Source: Rhizobium lentis
GTDB taxonomy: Bacteria > Pseudomonadota > Alphaproteobacteria > Rhizobiales > Rhizobiaceae
Length of the DNA: 64,000 nt
Direction: 5' to 3'
Assembly: GCF_014200175.1 (NCBI RefSeq)
Contig: NZ_JACHBD010000016.1
Coordinates: forward strand, 25,306 to 89,305
Part shown: positions 41,605 to 52,002 of the stretch, in pieces
How positions within the stretch are numbered: position 1 is the first letter of the stretch
How the letters are laid out: every line of letters starts with the position of its first letter
The notes under the pieces: model-generated
The model's input: only the letters and a program-made list of their open reading frames with translations
The model's database searches: none
What the model was told of the DNA's origin: nothing
Program-made: the position numbers and the translations under genes

Positions 41605-42726
41605 ATGCCCAATCCCGATACAAGCAGCCTGTTTCGACCTTTCACCATTCGATCGCTTGAACTGAAAAATCGTATCGTCATGGCGCCAATGACCCGCCTG
41701 TTTGCGCCCGAAGGCGTGCCGGGGCCGGCAAATGCCGACTACTATCGGCGCCGAGCAGAAGGTGGCGCGGGACTGCTACTGTCTGAAGGCACGGTGATTG
41801 ATCGCCCGGCCTCCCGCAACGACGGTGGGATTCCGTTTTTCCACGGTGATGCGGCGTTGAGGGGGTGGAAAAATGTGATCGACGCCGTTCATGGTGCTGG
41901 CGGTCGCATGGGGCCGCAGATCTGGCACACCGGCGCGACGCGCTACATCAATAATTGGGAGCCCGACGCCCCGGTGGAAAGCCCGTCCGGCCTTAACGCG
42001 CCTGGTGAGGCCCGCGGCATTGCGATGACCGAAGAGGATATCGCCGATTCTGTCGCAGCCTTCGCCAAGGCGGCGGCAGACGCCAAGCGGCTCGGCTTTG
42101 ACACTGTTGAAATCCACGGCGCGCACGGCTACCTGATCGATCAATTCTTCTGGTCGGGCACGAACCTGCGCACCGACCGGTATGGCGGACCGACGATCAA
42201 GGAGCGCTCGCGCTTTGCTGGCGAGATCATCTCCGCCGTACGCGAAGCGGTGGGACCTGATTTCCCGATCATTATGCGCGTCAGCCAATGGAAGCAGCAA
42301 GATTTAACCGTGCGTCTCGCAGAAACCCCAGCAGAGATGGAGACGTGGCTCCTGCCGTTGGTCGAGGCAGGGGTGGATGTCCTTCACGTGTCGCAGCGTC
42401 GCTTCTGGGAGTCGGAATTCCCGGAAATTGATGGCGAGAACGGCCTCAACGGCGCAGGCTGGGCAAAGAAAGTGACGGGTGCTGCGACAATCGCTGTCGG
42501 CTCGGTGGGCCTCGAGAACGACGTGACTGCAAGCGCTTTTGTCGGCAAGGGGTCAGCCACGGCAAGCATCGATCGCTTGATCGACCGCATGGACCGCAAT
42601 GAGTTCGACCTTATTGCCGTGGGTCGCGCGCTGCTTACCGATCCAACTTGGGTCACCAAAGTTGAGAACGGCGATTATGCAGAATTGAAGGGGTTCGACC
42701 CAGCTACCTTATCCGAGCTTGCCTGA
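41605..42726 (+). CDS. Old yellow enzyme-family NADH:flavin oxidoreductase
   Basis: A 373-residue FMN enzyme of the OYE family that reduces activated alkenes, nitro compounds and quinones. Visible are LKNRIVMAPMTRLFAPEG, QIWHTGA, the catalytic region VEIHGAHGYLIDQFF, NLRTDRYGG and LIAVGRALLTDP (phosphate binding). It is divergent from HxlR, which suggests induction by electrophiles. No clear ribosome site stands right before ATG 41605 (GGAG at 41589-41592 is close enough). Confidence 0.9.
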   Translation: MPNPDTSSLFRPFTIRSLELKNRIVMAPMTRLFAPEGVPGPANADYYRRRAEGGAGLLLSEGTVIDRPASRNDGGIPFFHGDAALRGWKNVIDAVHGAGGRMGPQIWHTGATRYINNWEPDAPVESPSGLNAPGEARGIAMTEEDIADSVAAFAKAAADAKRLGFDTVEIHGAHGYLIDQFFWSGTNLRTDRYGGPTIKERSRFAGEIISAVREAVGPDFPIIMRVSQWKQQDLTVRLAETPAEMETWLLPLVEAGVDVLHVSQRRFWESEFPEIDGENGLNGAGWAKKVTGAATIAVGSVGLENDVTASAFVGKGSATASIDRLIDRMDRNEFDLIAVGRALLTDPTWVTKVENGDYAELKGFDPATLSELA

Positions 42727-42841
42727 CCCGGATGACGTGAGCGGATGCAAGCGTGGGCTGCATCCGTTCACGCCGCTGACACTGGCTATTGCTCATCCTC
42801 GGTGCAATCGGGCAACAGGTTCAAGATCGGACATTGACCCG

Positions 42842-44611
42842 TCATTGGACGACCCCGGCATTGCGCAGCCCCTCCATGACGAGCTCGAAATCGGCCGGGT
42901 TCTTGAAGGGCAAGACTTTGCGACGGTATTCCAAGGAGTAGTCGGGATTGACGCGCAGCACCTCTTGCCACCTCGCACGAGCCTCTTCGAAACGGCCGAG
43001 GTGTCCGTAACAGGCGGCAAGAAGCGCGCGCGAGACATCGGTGACGGGGTTGCGGTTCACGCGCTGCAGCAACAGTTCGACCGCCTCTTCGTACCTTCGC
43101 AGTTGAAACAAGGCCAAGGCCTGGAAGTGGAGAACGACATCCGGAAAGTACGGGTTCAGGACCCTTGCCCGATCGAAATAGGCGAGCGCCTCCCCGGATC
43201 TGCCAGAATAGATGAGTGCCTCGCCGAGGCTGACCTGCCCTTCGGCGAAGTTTGGATTGAGGACGATCGCACGCTCGGCCTCGCTGATGGCTCTATCGTG
43301 TTGTCGCGAATAAAGCGTGACCACACTCAGTGCCCAGTGGGCAACGGGATCGCTATCGTCCCGCGCTACCGCCAGCGTCGCGGCCTCTTCGGCCTGCTCG
43401 ATCGCGCGCTGCGGCGACGCACTCCAGCGGTTCAGGTAATCAAGCCCATGGGTAAGGGCGAGGAAGGCGTGCGCTGAGGCGAAGTTCGGGTCCAGTTCGA
43501 CGGCACGTTGCAGAAGGTCGCGGGCGTCGCTGTTGGTCTGCTTCGTCAGCCGGTGCCACAACTCCCGGCCGCGCAGGAAGCAGTCATAGGCCTCGGGGTG
43601 CCGCGTCTGCCCCGGCGCCAGTCTTTTCCGATCGCCCTCTGTCAGGTTGACCGCCAGCGCGTCGACGATCTGCTGCGTGACATCGTCCTGAACCGCGAAT
43701 ATGTCGGTGAGCTCGCGATCGAACCTCTCCGCCCATAGGTGGCCGCCGGTGGTCGCGTCGATGAGCTGCGCGGTGATGCGGACCCTGTTGCCCGATTTGC
43801 GGACGCTGCCCTCAAGGACATGCCGCACGCCGAGCTTCATGCCCACCTCCTGCACCTGGACGTTCTTGCCCTTGAACGTGAACGACGAATTGCGGGCGAT
43901 CACGAAGAGCTGCGACAGCTTCGATAGCGCCGTGATGATGTCTTCCGAGATGCCGTCGGCGAAGTAGTCCTGTTCGGCGTCACCGCTCATGTTGGCGAAG
44001 GGCAGGACCGCGATCGACAGCTTCGGCACCCCTGCCGCCGGTTGGCTCGTTGCGGTTTCCGAGGTCGCGGCCGCCTTGGTCCCGGCGCTGCCGACTTGCA
44101 GCGAATAGACCCGGATCGGCTCAGCGATGTTCTTGAGTTGCGTGCTGCCGAGATCGCTGACGGACAGGTCGAGCCTCGACTTGACCTGGCGATAGGCATC
44201 CTCGGACAGGCAGATCGCGCCCGCCGCCGCGACGCCCTCCAATCGCGCGGCGATGTTGACGCCGTCGCCCATCAGATCGCCATCGCTTTCCTCGACGACG
44301 TCGCCCAAATGGATACCCATCCGGAACTCGATGCGACGGTCCTGCGGCACGCCGTCGTTGCGCTCCACCATGCCGTTCTGCACCTCGATGGCGCAGCGCA
44401 CAGCGTCCACCACGCTGCGGAACTCGACCAGCGCGCCATCGCCGGTTCGCTTCACCACCCGGCCATGATGCACGGCGATCGTCGGATCGATGAGATCGCT
44501 GCGCAGTGCCCGCAACCGCGCCAGGATGCGCTCCTCGTCGGCGCCGGCAAGCCGGCTATACCCGACCACATCGGCGGCCAGGATTGCAGCCAGCTTTCGG
44601 ATCTCGCTCAT
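42842..44611 (-). CDS. Class III adenylate/guanylate cyclase with TolB-like and TPR domains
   Basis: ATG 44611 (GAGGAG upstream) gives 589 residues. The N-terminal cyclase has metal Asp14 in LAAILAADVVGYSRL, Asp58 in VKRTGDGALVEF, and GDGVNIAARLE with the catalytic Asn/Arg. A TolB-N-like segment (SIAVLPFANMSGDAEQDYF, DIITALSKLSQLFVIARNSS) follows at about 205-330, then several TPRs from about 370 on (ERAIVLNPNFAEGQVSLGEAL). Proteins of this architecture are abundant in rhizobia and probably make cAMP. An in-frame extension to 44797 has no start signal. No operon partner is close. Confidence 0.9.
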   Translation of the reverse strand: MSEIRKLAAILAADVVGYSRLAGADEERILARLRALRSDLIDPTIAVHHGRVVKRTGDGALVEFRSVVDAVRCAIEVQNGMVERNDGVPQDRRIEFRMGIHLGDVVEESDGDLMGDGVNIAARLEGVAAAGAICLSEDAYRQVKSRLDLSVSDLGSTQLKNIAEPIRVYSLQVGSAGTKAAATSETATSQPAAGVPKLSIAVLPFANMSGDAEQDYFADGISEDIITALSKLSQLFVIARNSSFTFKGKNVQVQEVGMKLGVRHVLEGSVRKSGNRVRITAQLIDATTGGHLWAERFDRELTDIFAVQDDVTQQIVDALAVNLTEGDRKRLAPGQTRHPEAYDCFLRGRELWHRLTKQTNSDARDLLQRAVELDPNFASAHAFLALTHGLDYLNRWSASPQRAIEQAEEAATLAVARDDSDPVAHWALSVVTLYSRQHDRAISEAERAIVLNPNFAEGQVSLGEALIYSGRSGEALAYFDRARVLNPYFPDVVLHFQALALFQLRRYEEAVELLLQRVNRNPVTDVSRALLAACYGHLGRFEEARARWQEVLRVNPDYSLEYRRKVLPFKNPADFELVMEGLRNAGVVQ

Positions 44612-44998
44612 GGCGCCGTCTCCTCGCTTCCACGATAGCAGGGAGACAGAAGGCAAGAAAGAACTTTGAGCCGCTGCTCTGAGCGATCTTGGGTGAGATC
44701 GAGTTGGCCATGGCTCATGTGGACGCAGCCGAGGTGTTGCCCTACGCAGTGACTGCCCTGGCTCCCGGCCGCTCGACGCGGCCGTTCCTAAGCCCACTCA
44801 GGATCAGGTCACGATGATATCCATGCTCACCCCGATGTCCGGTCGCCGAGCCTTTCGTAGTAGTCGCCAAATTTTCGCCCAGGCACGCAACACCCCGCGG
44901 ACAGCTTCTTCTGGCAAGCATATCGGCTCAAACCGCTGGCCGACCGTCTGAAGACTGAGTGAGCATCAGGCAGTATGGCTCCGTAGGGGGTCCTTCGC
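44612..44998. other. Intergenic region, nothing recognised
   Basis: About 390 bp between the cyclase and acyltransferase genes, both on the minus strand. No repeat, RNA or coding segment was recognised. Confidence 0.4.
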
Positions 44999-46102
44999 TC
45001 ACGGACTGACAGGCTGCCGCCGGGGGAATGAGATTCGCTTCAACCGCAGCGCATGCTTTTCCAGCAAATGCCATGAAAGCCAGCCGAGCAACAATGATAT
45101 CGGCAGGGAAAGGCCGAACACTGTCCACCACGTGCTGTACTGACCGAGGGCATGGTTCACCACCTGCTCCACTGGCCAGCCGTAGAGATAGGTCCCGTAG
45201 GAGACATCGCCCAACCGGTCGAGAGTCGGCAGCTGTATGCTCGGCGAGGTCACGATGTAGACAAGCGGATAGGCAAACAACATCGGTCCGTAAGAATAGT
45301 CGGGCGAGAAGACGAGGCAGAGCACGCCGAGCGCCGCGAAGATCGACGCCAGGACAACGTTCGGCTGCCGCTTGTCCATCACGAACCAGAGAAGCGAACC
45401 GCAGAAGAAGTAGGGCGCGATAAAAGTGAAATCCGTTATCAACTGTGTGTCTGGCCACGGTTGCTCGAAGAAAAGCTGCCAGGTCACGCCCACGGCAAGG
45501 GCAAGCGCCATCAACGGCGCTCGCAGAAGCCCGATGGCCATCAACGCCGCAAGGATCAGGTAGCAGAAGATTTCCTGGCTGATCGACCAAAGAGAGCCGT
45601 TGGTAAAGGTGGCAAGCCAGGAGATCGCAGGATCATAAAACTGCACTTTCGGCAGTTTCATGCCATAGCTCGGATTGAGCACAGAGAGCACGGTCGTCTC
45701 CAGGGGATTCGACCAGCGCAAGTAACGCCTGAGGCCCAGCGGGCTGAACAACGGGCCTAGAACATACACGCTGAGAAGGATGCAGACGACAAGCGCCGGA
45801 TATATCCTCAGCGCCCGTCGCCAGAGAAAGCCGCCGACGCTGCCGAACCGCGCGCTCTGCGTGACGAGGAAGCCGCTCGTGATGAAAAATGCATAGACCC
45901 CGAATATCCCAAGAATCTTGTCGTCGCCGAGCAACCGCACAAAGGGCTCGTTCGCCTCGGTCTTTTCCGAGATGAGGAAGGCATGCGAGAAGATAACGGT
46001 GGAGGCTGCGACGAGCCTGATGATGTTGACGTTTGGGTAAAATGGCTTTGTGACCCCGCGCCCGGGCATGCGATTCCCCGCTTTGACAATTCCCCAGAGC
46101 AT
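44999..46102 (-). CDS. Acyltransferase 3-family membrane protein (OafA/YrhL-like)
   Basis: The 367-residue protein has about ten hydrophobic helices. Family motifs are NIIRLVAASTVIFSHAFLIS (catalytic His in the first helix), RRALRIYPALVVCILLSVYV (R-x10-R region) and YGTYLYGWPVEQVVNHAL. It transfers acyl groups, usually acetyl, to surface polysaccharide. The start may be ATG 46102 or the internal ATG at 46069. It lies alone between two cyclase genes. Confidence 0.88.
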   Translation of the reverse strand: MLWGIVKAGNRMPGRGVTKPFYPNVNIIRLVAASTVIFSHAFLISEKTEANEPFVRLLGDDKILGIFGVYAFFITSGFLVTQSARFGSVGGFLWRRALRIYPALVVCILLSVYVLGPLFSPLGLRRYLRWSNPLETTVLSVLNPSYGMKLPKVQFYDPAISWLATFTNGSLWSISQEIFCYLILAALMAIGLLRAPLMALALAVGVTWQLFFEQPWPDTQLITDFTFIAPYFFCGSLLWFVMDKRQPNVVLASIFAALGVLCLVFSPDYSYGPMLFAYPLVYIVTSPSIQLPTLDRLGDVSYGTYLYGWPVEQVVNHALGQYSTWWTVFGLSLPISLLLGWLSWHLLEKHALRLKRISFPRRQPVSP

Positions 46103-46161
46103 TAAGGTGGGTTTTGAATGTTGTCACGAGCCGTTGCGCAACAGGGCGCGATAATCTCTGT

Positions 46162-46210
46162 TAGAGCATGATGTCGTCCGAAAACCGCTCATTTTCGGCA
46201 TCATGCTCTA
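46162..46210. repeat. 49-bp interspersed rhizobial palindrome
   Basis: TAGAGCATGATGTCG at the left and CGGCATCATGCTCTA at the right form arms with one mismatch, and an inner pair CCGAAAA/TTTTCGG extends the stem. It is the same family as 27226-27273. Confidence 0.8.
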
Positions 46211-46285
46211 GCCGGCGTTGCAGGAAGGTCGAGTTGGTCGACGAGGTTGGTGCCTGTAGAGGCGATAACCCGCGCGAACGTGGGC

Positions 46286-48753
46286 CTAGGACCCAGGCTT
46301 GTGACAAAGTCGATCAAGCGTGTCTCGAAGTGCGGCGGCGGCCTGATCGCGCTCATCGGCAGACATAAGCTCGGGCTCAGCTTCCAATCTCAGGTGCGGC
46401 AGTTCGGTGCGAACCGTATGACAGCTGCGGACCAGATTTTCCTTCAGATCGACCACGCGATAGGTGGCGACCGGATAGGCTATTCCCTTTACCAGGACAT
46501 GCCCCAGTTCCTCACACTCGATCGTATCCTTCACTAGCGCAAACGTCTCATAAGAAATGAGCACGGTGCCCGGCGACGCTTCCTGCTCAAGGCGCGAGGC
46601 GAGATTCACGGCGCCGCCGATTATCGTGTAATCCATCCGGTCCTCGCTGCCGAAGTTGCCCACAGTGCAGTAGTCTGTGTGAATGCCAATGCGGCAGCGC
46701 AGCGGTGTTTCAATTCCGACATCGCGCCAGATTTCCCCAAGCGCGCTCATTCGCTTTTGCATGGCGAGAGCCATCTGCACGCAGGCGAGCGCGTCATTCT
46801 TGACGCCGCGGGTTTCCGGATCGCCGAAAAACATCAGGATGGCGTCTCCGACATACTTGTCGATCGTCGCGCCGTGATCTGAAGCAATCTTCGACATCTC
46901 CGTCAGGTAGTGATTGAGGAGCTGTGTGAGATCCTCGGATTCCATTTTGTCCGTGGTTTCGGTAAAGCCGGCGATATCGGAGAAGCATATTGTCAGCTTC
47001 TTCCGCTGGCTGGCGATCCTGACGTCCTGGCGGCCGGTGAATATGGAGTTATACACTTGCGGCGCCAGGTATTTCGCCAGCTTGCTGGAAAGCGCCTCGA
47101 GAGCCGCGGATTTCTCGGCAAGGTTTTCCTCCCGTTGCTTCAGCTCGGTGATGTCCGAGTAGACGGCCACCGTGCCGCCAGCCGTGATCCGCCGTTCGCT
47201 GATCATGATCCATCGCCCGTCGCGACGCCGCTGCACCCACGTTCGCCAGGGTTGCGATGGCGCGAAAGCCGCTCGGCAACCCACTCCTCGACTCGCCCCT
47301 CAGCATCCTTGATGTAGCCGCACTCAGCGGACCGGCGAACAATCTGCTCGAATGTCGTGCCGGGTGTCATTTCCTCCAGGCCGGCGTACAACAGCTCGCG
47401 GTAGCGGCTATTGCTCAGTACGAGCCTGTCCTCGCCATCGTACAGAGCGAATCCTTCGGAGATGCTCTCGATGGCATCCACAAGCCGCTGGCGCGCTTCC
47501 GCAACCTCGTGCAGGCTGTTTTCCTCCACCTCGACTGCAGTATCCCGGAACAGCCTGAGCGCCCCGGCCATGCGGCCGATTTCGTCGCGGCCTCCGGCGG
47601 GCATCTGCGCATGCAGATTGCCGCCCGCGATTGCCAGCATGCCTTGGCTTACCTCTCCCAGACGGGCGAGAAGGCTGCGGTCGACATAAAGCCAGACAAC
47701 CAGAACCGAACTCAGGAGGCTCAGAAGGGCGGAGCCAAGGACAATGCCGGTGCCGTAGCGCTGGACGACCGAGGCTTCGAGGGCGGACGCGGCGATCTCA
47801 TGGTTTGCCTTTGCAACCAGGCGATCGACGGCCGCGGTAAGGTCGCGCGATAGCCGACTGTTTTCAGCCAGAAGCTTTTCGCCCTGGGCAAGGACAGCAA
47901 ACTCGTCCTGTCGTACCTTCGGGATCCCGTTCTCACCCTCGGTCAGCGACTTCAACTCGTCCAGCCGTTGTTGGAAGCGGGTCCGCAGCTTTTCGTCGAT
48001 CTCGGTGGAGACATTTTCGAGTGCGGCGAGCGACCGGCGCAGCGGAAACAGGATCAGCTTCAGATCTCCCGGCGTAGGCGCGTTGGCAGTTTTGACCAGT
48101 GCGTCGTTGACTGCCGATATCTCCTGTTGCGCCCTCTGCTGGGGGATGTAGGCCGCGATTGCCTTGACCAGGTCGCTCGTCGCCGCAGCACGCGCATCGG
48201 GTGGTGCGGCGGGATCAGCCACCGCTGCGCGCCACTGGGGAACCTTGGAATTCATCACGACGATACCGGGTGCGACGAGACGCTGACTTGCATTTGTCGT
48301 GTCCGATAAGCGGCGCAGCAACTCCTCCTTGCGCTGAACCATGGTAAGGCGAACGGCCACAAGATAGTCGAGAGCATCGAGGTTTCGTCGTAGACCAATC
48401 ACGGCGTCTTCGATTTCAGTCACCGCCGTCGCGCTGAATGCGGTGCCTTTAAGTGCGGCGAGCAACTCTTCGAGACGCCCCATCTCGACTCCGATCGCAG
48501 CCGAGACCTCGTTGTGCTGAACCGTGCTGGTCGCCGCCAGCACCGACGGCGCGGTGGAGGCCACCCTCTCAGCCTGGCGCGAAAGTTGGAGAGAGGCGAG
48601 CGCCGTCGGCACCCGTTCCTTGGTGATGCGATCGACCACGTCGCCGACCTGAAGGAAGGCATAGAGAGCTGCGGCGGTCGCGAGCACTGCGAAGGTGCTG
48701 ATGCCGAAGAAAGCGAGCAACAAGCGCCCGCGTATGCCGACGCGTTCAAACAT
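46286..48753 (-). pseudogene. Receptor-type class III adenylate cyclase (HAMP-PAS-cyclase), single frameshift
   Basis: The first part (48753 down to about 47240) has TM1 (LLLAFFGISTFAVLATAAAL), a large periplasmic sensor domain, TM2 ([20 protein letters not shown]), HAMP ([20 protein letters not shown]) and a PAS ([20 protein letters not shown]). At about 47238-47241 one base is missing after GGCGAACG: the downstream frame resumes [18 protein letters not shown] and carries the PAS end and a full cyclase with FSDIAGFTE, IDKYVGDAILMFFGD and IGGAVNLASRLE intact. Only one indel separates an intact ~820-residue protein from this, so a sequencing error or very recent mutation is possible. It is 83 bp downstream of a binding-protein gene. 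Confidence 0.8.
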
Positions 48754-48836
48754 AGGGGCAACCGCAAGGTCTGGGTTGCGCAGCCAGCAAAGTCTGCACA
48801 GACTGGTCTAACGCGATCCACCCGGCCGGCGGTTGA

Positions 48837-49934
48837 CTATTCCAGCGGCACGTATTCGCCACCCTTCCAGACATACCAAATCCAGCTTTGAAGGGTGAGG
48901 TCGCCCTTGTCGTCGAAATCGACCCGGCCCATTACCGTTTCAAATTGATTACCTCGCATTGAGGCGATGACCTCTTGCGGCCTTAGAGAACCAGCCTTCT
49001 TCACCGCCTGCGACCAGACCTGGACGGCGGAGTAACTGAGCAGTGTGTAGCCTGCGGGCTCGAAATTCTCGGCACGGAAACGCTCGACGACTTGAGCCGC
49101 CTGAGGGACGCGCCGTGGGTCCGCGCTAAACGTGAAGAGCGTACCCTCGGCGGCAGATCCGGCGATCAATGCAAAGTCCTCGCTCGCCATGCCATCGCCT
49201 GAGACGAGTTGAAGTGCGTAGGCGCGGTCTCGTGAAGCGCGAACCATCAGCGCGACCTCGGGCAGATACCCACCAACATACAACACGGCGATGCCGGCGC
49301 CCTGTAACGCCGAGATCTCGGCCGCATAGTCGTTCTTCCCAGGGGTGAAGGCCTCGTAGATCGCTTCGGTGACACCCCGCTTCTTCAACTGCTTTCTGGT
49401 TTCGTCGGCGAGCCCCTTCCCATAGGTGGTGTTGTCGTGAAGGATCGCTATTTTCCTGTCACCCCAATGATCGGCCAAATAGTTGCCGGCTACTACCCCC
49501 TGCGCGTCGTCGCGACCAATGACGCGGAAAACATTGGCACGACCTTGTTCGGTCAACAGCGGATTGGTCGAACCCGGTGAAATCTGTAGAATTCCCGCGG
49601 CCTCGTACACCTTGGATGCCGGAATCGAGGCCTGGGAACAGTAATGCCCGACGACGAGCACCACACCGTCAGCCACCAGTTTGTGGGCGGCCGCCACAGC
49701 CTGCTCGGGATCGCAAAAGTCGTCGACCGTGATGAGTTGCACCTGCTGACCGAGCACGCCGCCAGCCGCATTGATGTCGGCCACTGCCATCTCTGTGCCG
49801 CGCTGCATCTGCTCCCCGATCCAGGCGAGCGGTCCTGTGACCGGGCCTGCCGCTCCGATCAGGATCTCCGCCCGCGCTGGGCTGCCAAGCGAAACGACAA
49901 GCGCGACGATAGCTGCAGTGATGCTGCTGCACAT
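48837..49934 (-). CDS. Branched-chain amino acid-type ABC transporter substrate-binding protein
   Basis: ATG 49934 follows GGAGG and gives 365 residues with a signal peptide (ITAAIVALVVSLGSPARA-E). The type I binding fold shows ILIGAAGPVTGPLAWIGEQM, GQQVQLITVDDFCDPEQAVA, VVGHYCSQASIPASKVYEAA and PALQL-like hinge regions. No permease or ATPase genes are nearby. Instead it is immediately upstream of the receptor cyclase, so it may deliver a ligand to that sensor rather than to a transporter, which is inference. Confidence 0.9.
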   Translation of the reverse strand: MCSSITAAIVALVVSLGSPARAEILIGAAGPVTGPLAWIGEQMQRGTEMAVADINAAGGVLGQQVQLITVDDFCDPEQAVAAAHKLVADGVVLVVGHYCSQASIPASKVYEAAGILQISPGSTNPLLTEQGRANVFRVIGRDDAQGVVAGNYLADHWGDRKIAILHDNTTYGKGLADETRKQLKKRGVTEAIYEAFTPGKNDYAAEISALQGAGIAVLYVGGYLPEVALMVRASRDRAYALQLVSGDGMASEDFALIAGSAAEGTLFTFSADPRRVPQAAQVVERFRAENFEPAGYTLLSYSAVQVWSQAVKKAGSLRPQEVIASMRGNQFETVMGRVDFDDKGDLTLQSWIWYVWKGGEYVPLE

Positions 49935-50295
49935 GATGTACCTCCTGCACAGCTTACGCCAATTTAGTCCCCGCCGACAGCCCCCCGCAGGCGCCGATAT
50001 CTCCGCCATTCTGCAGCGCACTTGCCTCTTATCGGCATGGCTGGTCAGGAGTTGACGTTCCTGCGAGGCACTCATTGTCTGCCTTGGGCGCCAATCCCAG
50101 CCCTTGTCGGCATGAACTTTGATGTCCGCTTTTCGTCGTGAGTAGTTCAAGGTAACGGCATCTTCGCGCCGGGCTCGCTGACGCGTTTGTGGCGCGTCCG
50201 AAGAAGATTGGCACTGCGATCCAGACCGCCGTTCTCGCGCAGCGCATGTCCGTTGATCAAGTCCTCGGACGGGTCGCAATTGGCCTCATCCGCTG
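49935..50295. other. Intergenic region, nothing recognised
   Basis: About 360 bp between the cyclase-TPR gene and the binding-protein gene. The in-frame upstream extension of the binding protein (to 50279) lies before its ribosome site and is not counted as coding. Confidence 0.35.
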
Positions 50296-52002
50296 TCACA
50301 TCTCCGGCAGGCCGGCCTTTCGGAAGCCGTCGACGAAGTGGTCCCGTACAGCTGCATCGCGCAGCGGCTGGGAGCTGAGCCAATGGGCGATGGTGAAATG
50401 AGGGTGGGCGATCAGAAACAATTCTGCTTCTCGCCGCGCCTCCTCGCGGTGGCCCGACTGCGCAAGCGCAGCAGCCAGGAATTTGCGTGAGTTGGTGCGA
50501 TAGGTTTCTTTCCTGCGGAGCGTAGCGGTTGCCGCCTCATAGTCACGCGCGGCATACTGCGCCTGCCCAAGATGACAAAGATACCAGCAGGTTGGATGGG
50601 GATTGAGCCGCAGGGCTTTTTCGATCTGCGCCAGTCCGTCGGCAATCCTGCCGTCCAGCACGGATATGTCCGACATGGCGGCCCAGGTGTCGGCGTGGTT
50701 GGGGTCCAGCTCCAGGGCCTTGGCAAAGGCTGCCTCCGACTCCTCCCATCGCCGCTCATAAGCCAAAATGGTACCCAGGACGTAACGGCAGCCGGCATCG
50801 TTGGGATCCAGGTCGACCGCCTTCTGCGCTGATGTCACCGCCATCCGACGGTTAGGATCTTCGGGCTCTCCGAAATGAGTCCAGGCAAGCCAACGGTTAT
50901 AGGCGAGCAGACCGAGCGCCTCGGCATAGGATGGATCGAGCTTGACCGCGCGTTGGAGCAGCATATAGGCCTCACGCTCCGTTTGCGGCGACTCTTCCGT
51001 CAGCAGGCGAGCGCGCACACACAACTCGTACGCCTCAAAGTTCTTCGGCCGATTGCGCGGCGTCGGGATGGTCAGCCGGCCGACGAGCGCTTCAACAATC
51101 TTGGCGTTGACTTCATCCTGCAACTCGAAAACATCTTCCACCGTCCTGTCAAACCGTTCCGCCCACACGTGCTGGCCGCCAAGCGTGTCGACCAATTGGG
51201 CATTGATACGGACACGGCCCATTGCGCGTCTGGCGCTCCCCTCGAGGACGTAGCGGACGCCGAGCTCCTGGGCGACCAGCCGTACGTCGACCGCCTTGCC
51301 CTTGTAGCCGTAGACGGAATTGCGCGCGATGACGAACAGGCCCGCCGTGCGGGAAAGGTCGGTGATCAGGTCTTCGGTCAAGCCGTCGACGAAAGGCTCG
51401 TCCGCTTCATCCCCACTCATATTCGTGAACGGCAGTACAGCGACCGAGGGACATTCAGGCAGCGGCAATATGCTCTGCAGCGCATCCGGCCAATGCCACA
51501 CGTGAACGGGGCGGGTCAGGTTCTTCAGGTAACGTTCGCCTGCATCAAAGAAGCAGTCGTCGATCTTGCCGACGATCTCGCCGTGAACGCTTCCTGAAAT
51601 GCAGATACCTCCCGGTGCCGCCTGCGTCTCGAGGCGCGCCGCGACATTGACGCCGTCGCCGAGAATGTCTGAACCATCGTCAATGACATCTCCCAGATTG
51701 ACGCCTATGCGCAAAAGCAGGCGCCGGTCTCCCGAAGCCTCGACAGCAGTGGTGGTCCGTTGCATTTCCAATGCTGCAGCGACCGCGTCCACCGCGCTAC
51801 CGAATTCGATAAGGAATCCGTCGCCCATGACCTTAAAGATGCGACCGTTATGGCGCATCACAGCCGGCTCGATGACGCCAGAACGGAGCTCCCTGAGATT
51901 GTCCAGCGTTGCGGCTTCATCAGCCTCCATCAGGCGTGAATATCCCACCACATCGGCAACGACGATGGCAGCAAGGCGACGCTGAAGAGATCGATCCGTC
52001 AT
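50296..52002 (-). CDS. Class III adenylate/guanylate cyclase with TolB-like and TPR domains
   Basis: A 568-residue protein of the same design as 42842-44611. The cyclase has Asp17 in LAAIVVADVVGYSRL, Asp61 in FKVMGDGFLIEF and LGDGVNVAARLE. The TolB-like part reads SVAVLPFTNMSGDEADEPF and ITDLSRTAGLFVIARNSVYG. TPRs follow (QKAVDLDPNDAGCRYVLGTI, AFAKALELDPNHADTWAAMS). Two such proteins flanking a receptor cyclase in 9 kb suggest a local cAMP signalling cluster. Confidence 0.9.
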   Translation of the reverse strand: MTDRSLQRRLAAIVVADVVGYSRLMEADEAATLDNLRELRSGVIEPAVMRHNGRIFKVMGDGFLIEFGSAVDAVAAALEMQRTTTAVEASGDRRLLLRIGVNLGDVIDDGSDILGDGVNVAARLETQAAPGGICISGSVHGEIVGKIDDCFFDAGERYLKNLTRPVHVWHWPDALQSILPLPECPSVAVLPFTNMSGDEADEPFVDGLTEDLITDLSRTAGLFVIARNSVYGYKGKAVDVRLVAQELGVRYVLEGSARRAMGRVRINAQLVDTLGGQHVWAERFDRTVEDVFELQDEVNAKIVEALVGRLTIPTPRNRPKNFEAYELCVRARLLTEESPQTEREAYMLLQRAVKLDPSYAEALGLLAYNRWLAWTHFGEPEDPNRRMAVTSAQKAVDLDPNDAGCRYVLGTILAYERRWEESEAAFAKALELDPNHADTWAAMSDISVLDGRIADGLAQIEKALRLNPHPTCWYLCHLGQAQYAARDYEAATATLRRKETYRTNSRKFLAAALAQSGHREEARREAELFLIAHPHFTIAHWLSSQPLRDAAVRDHFVDGFRKAGLPEM

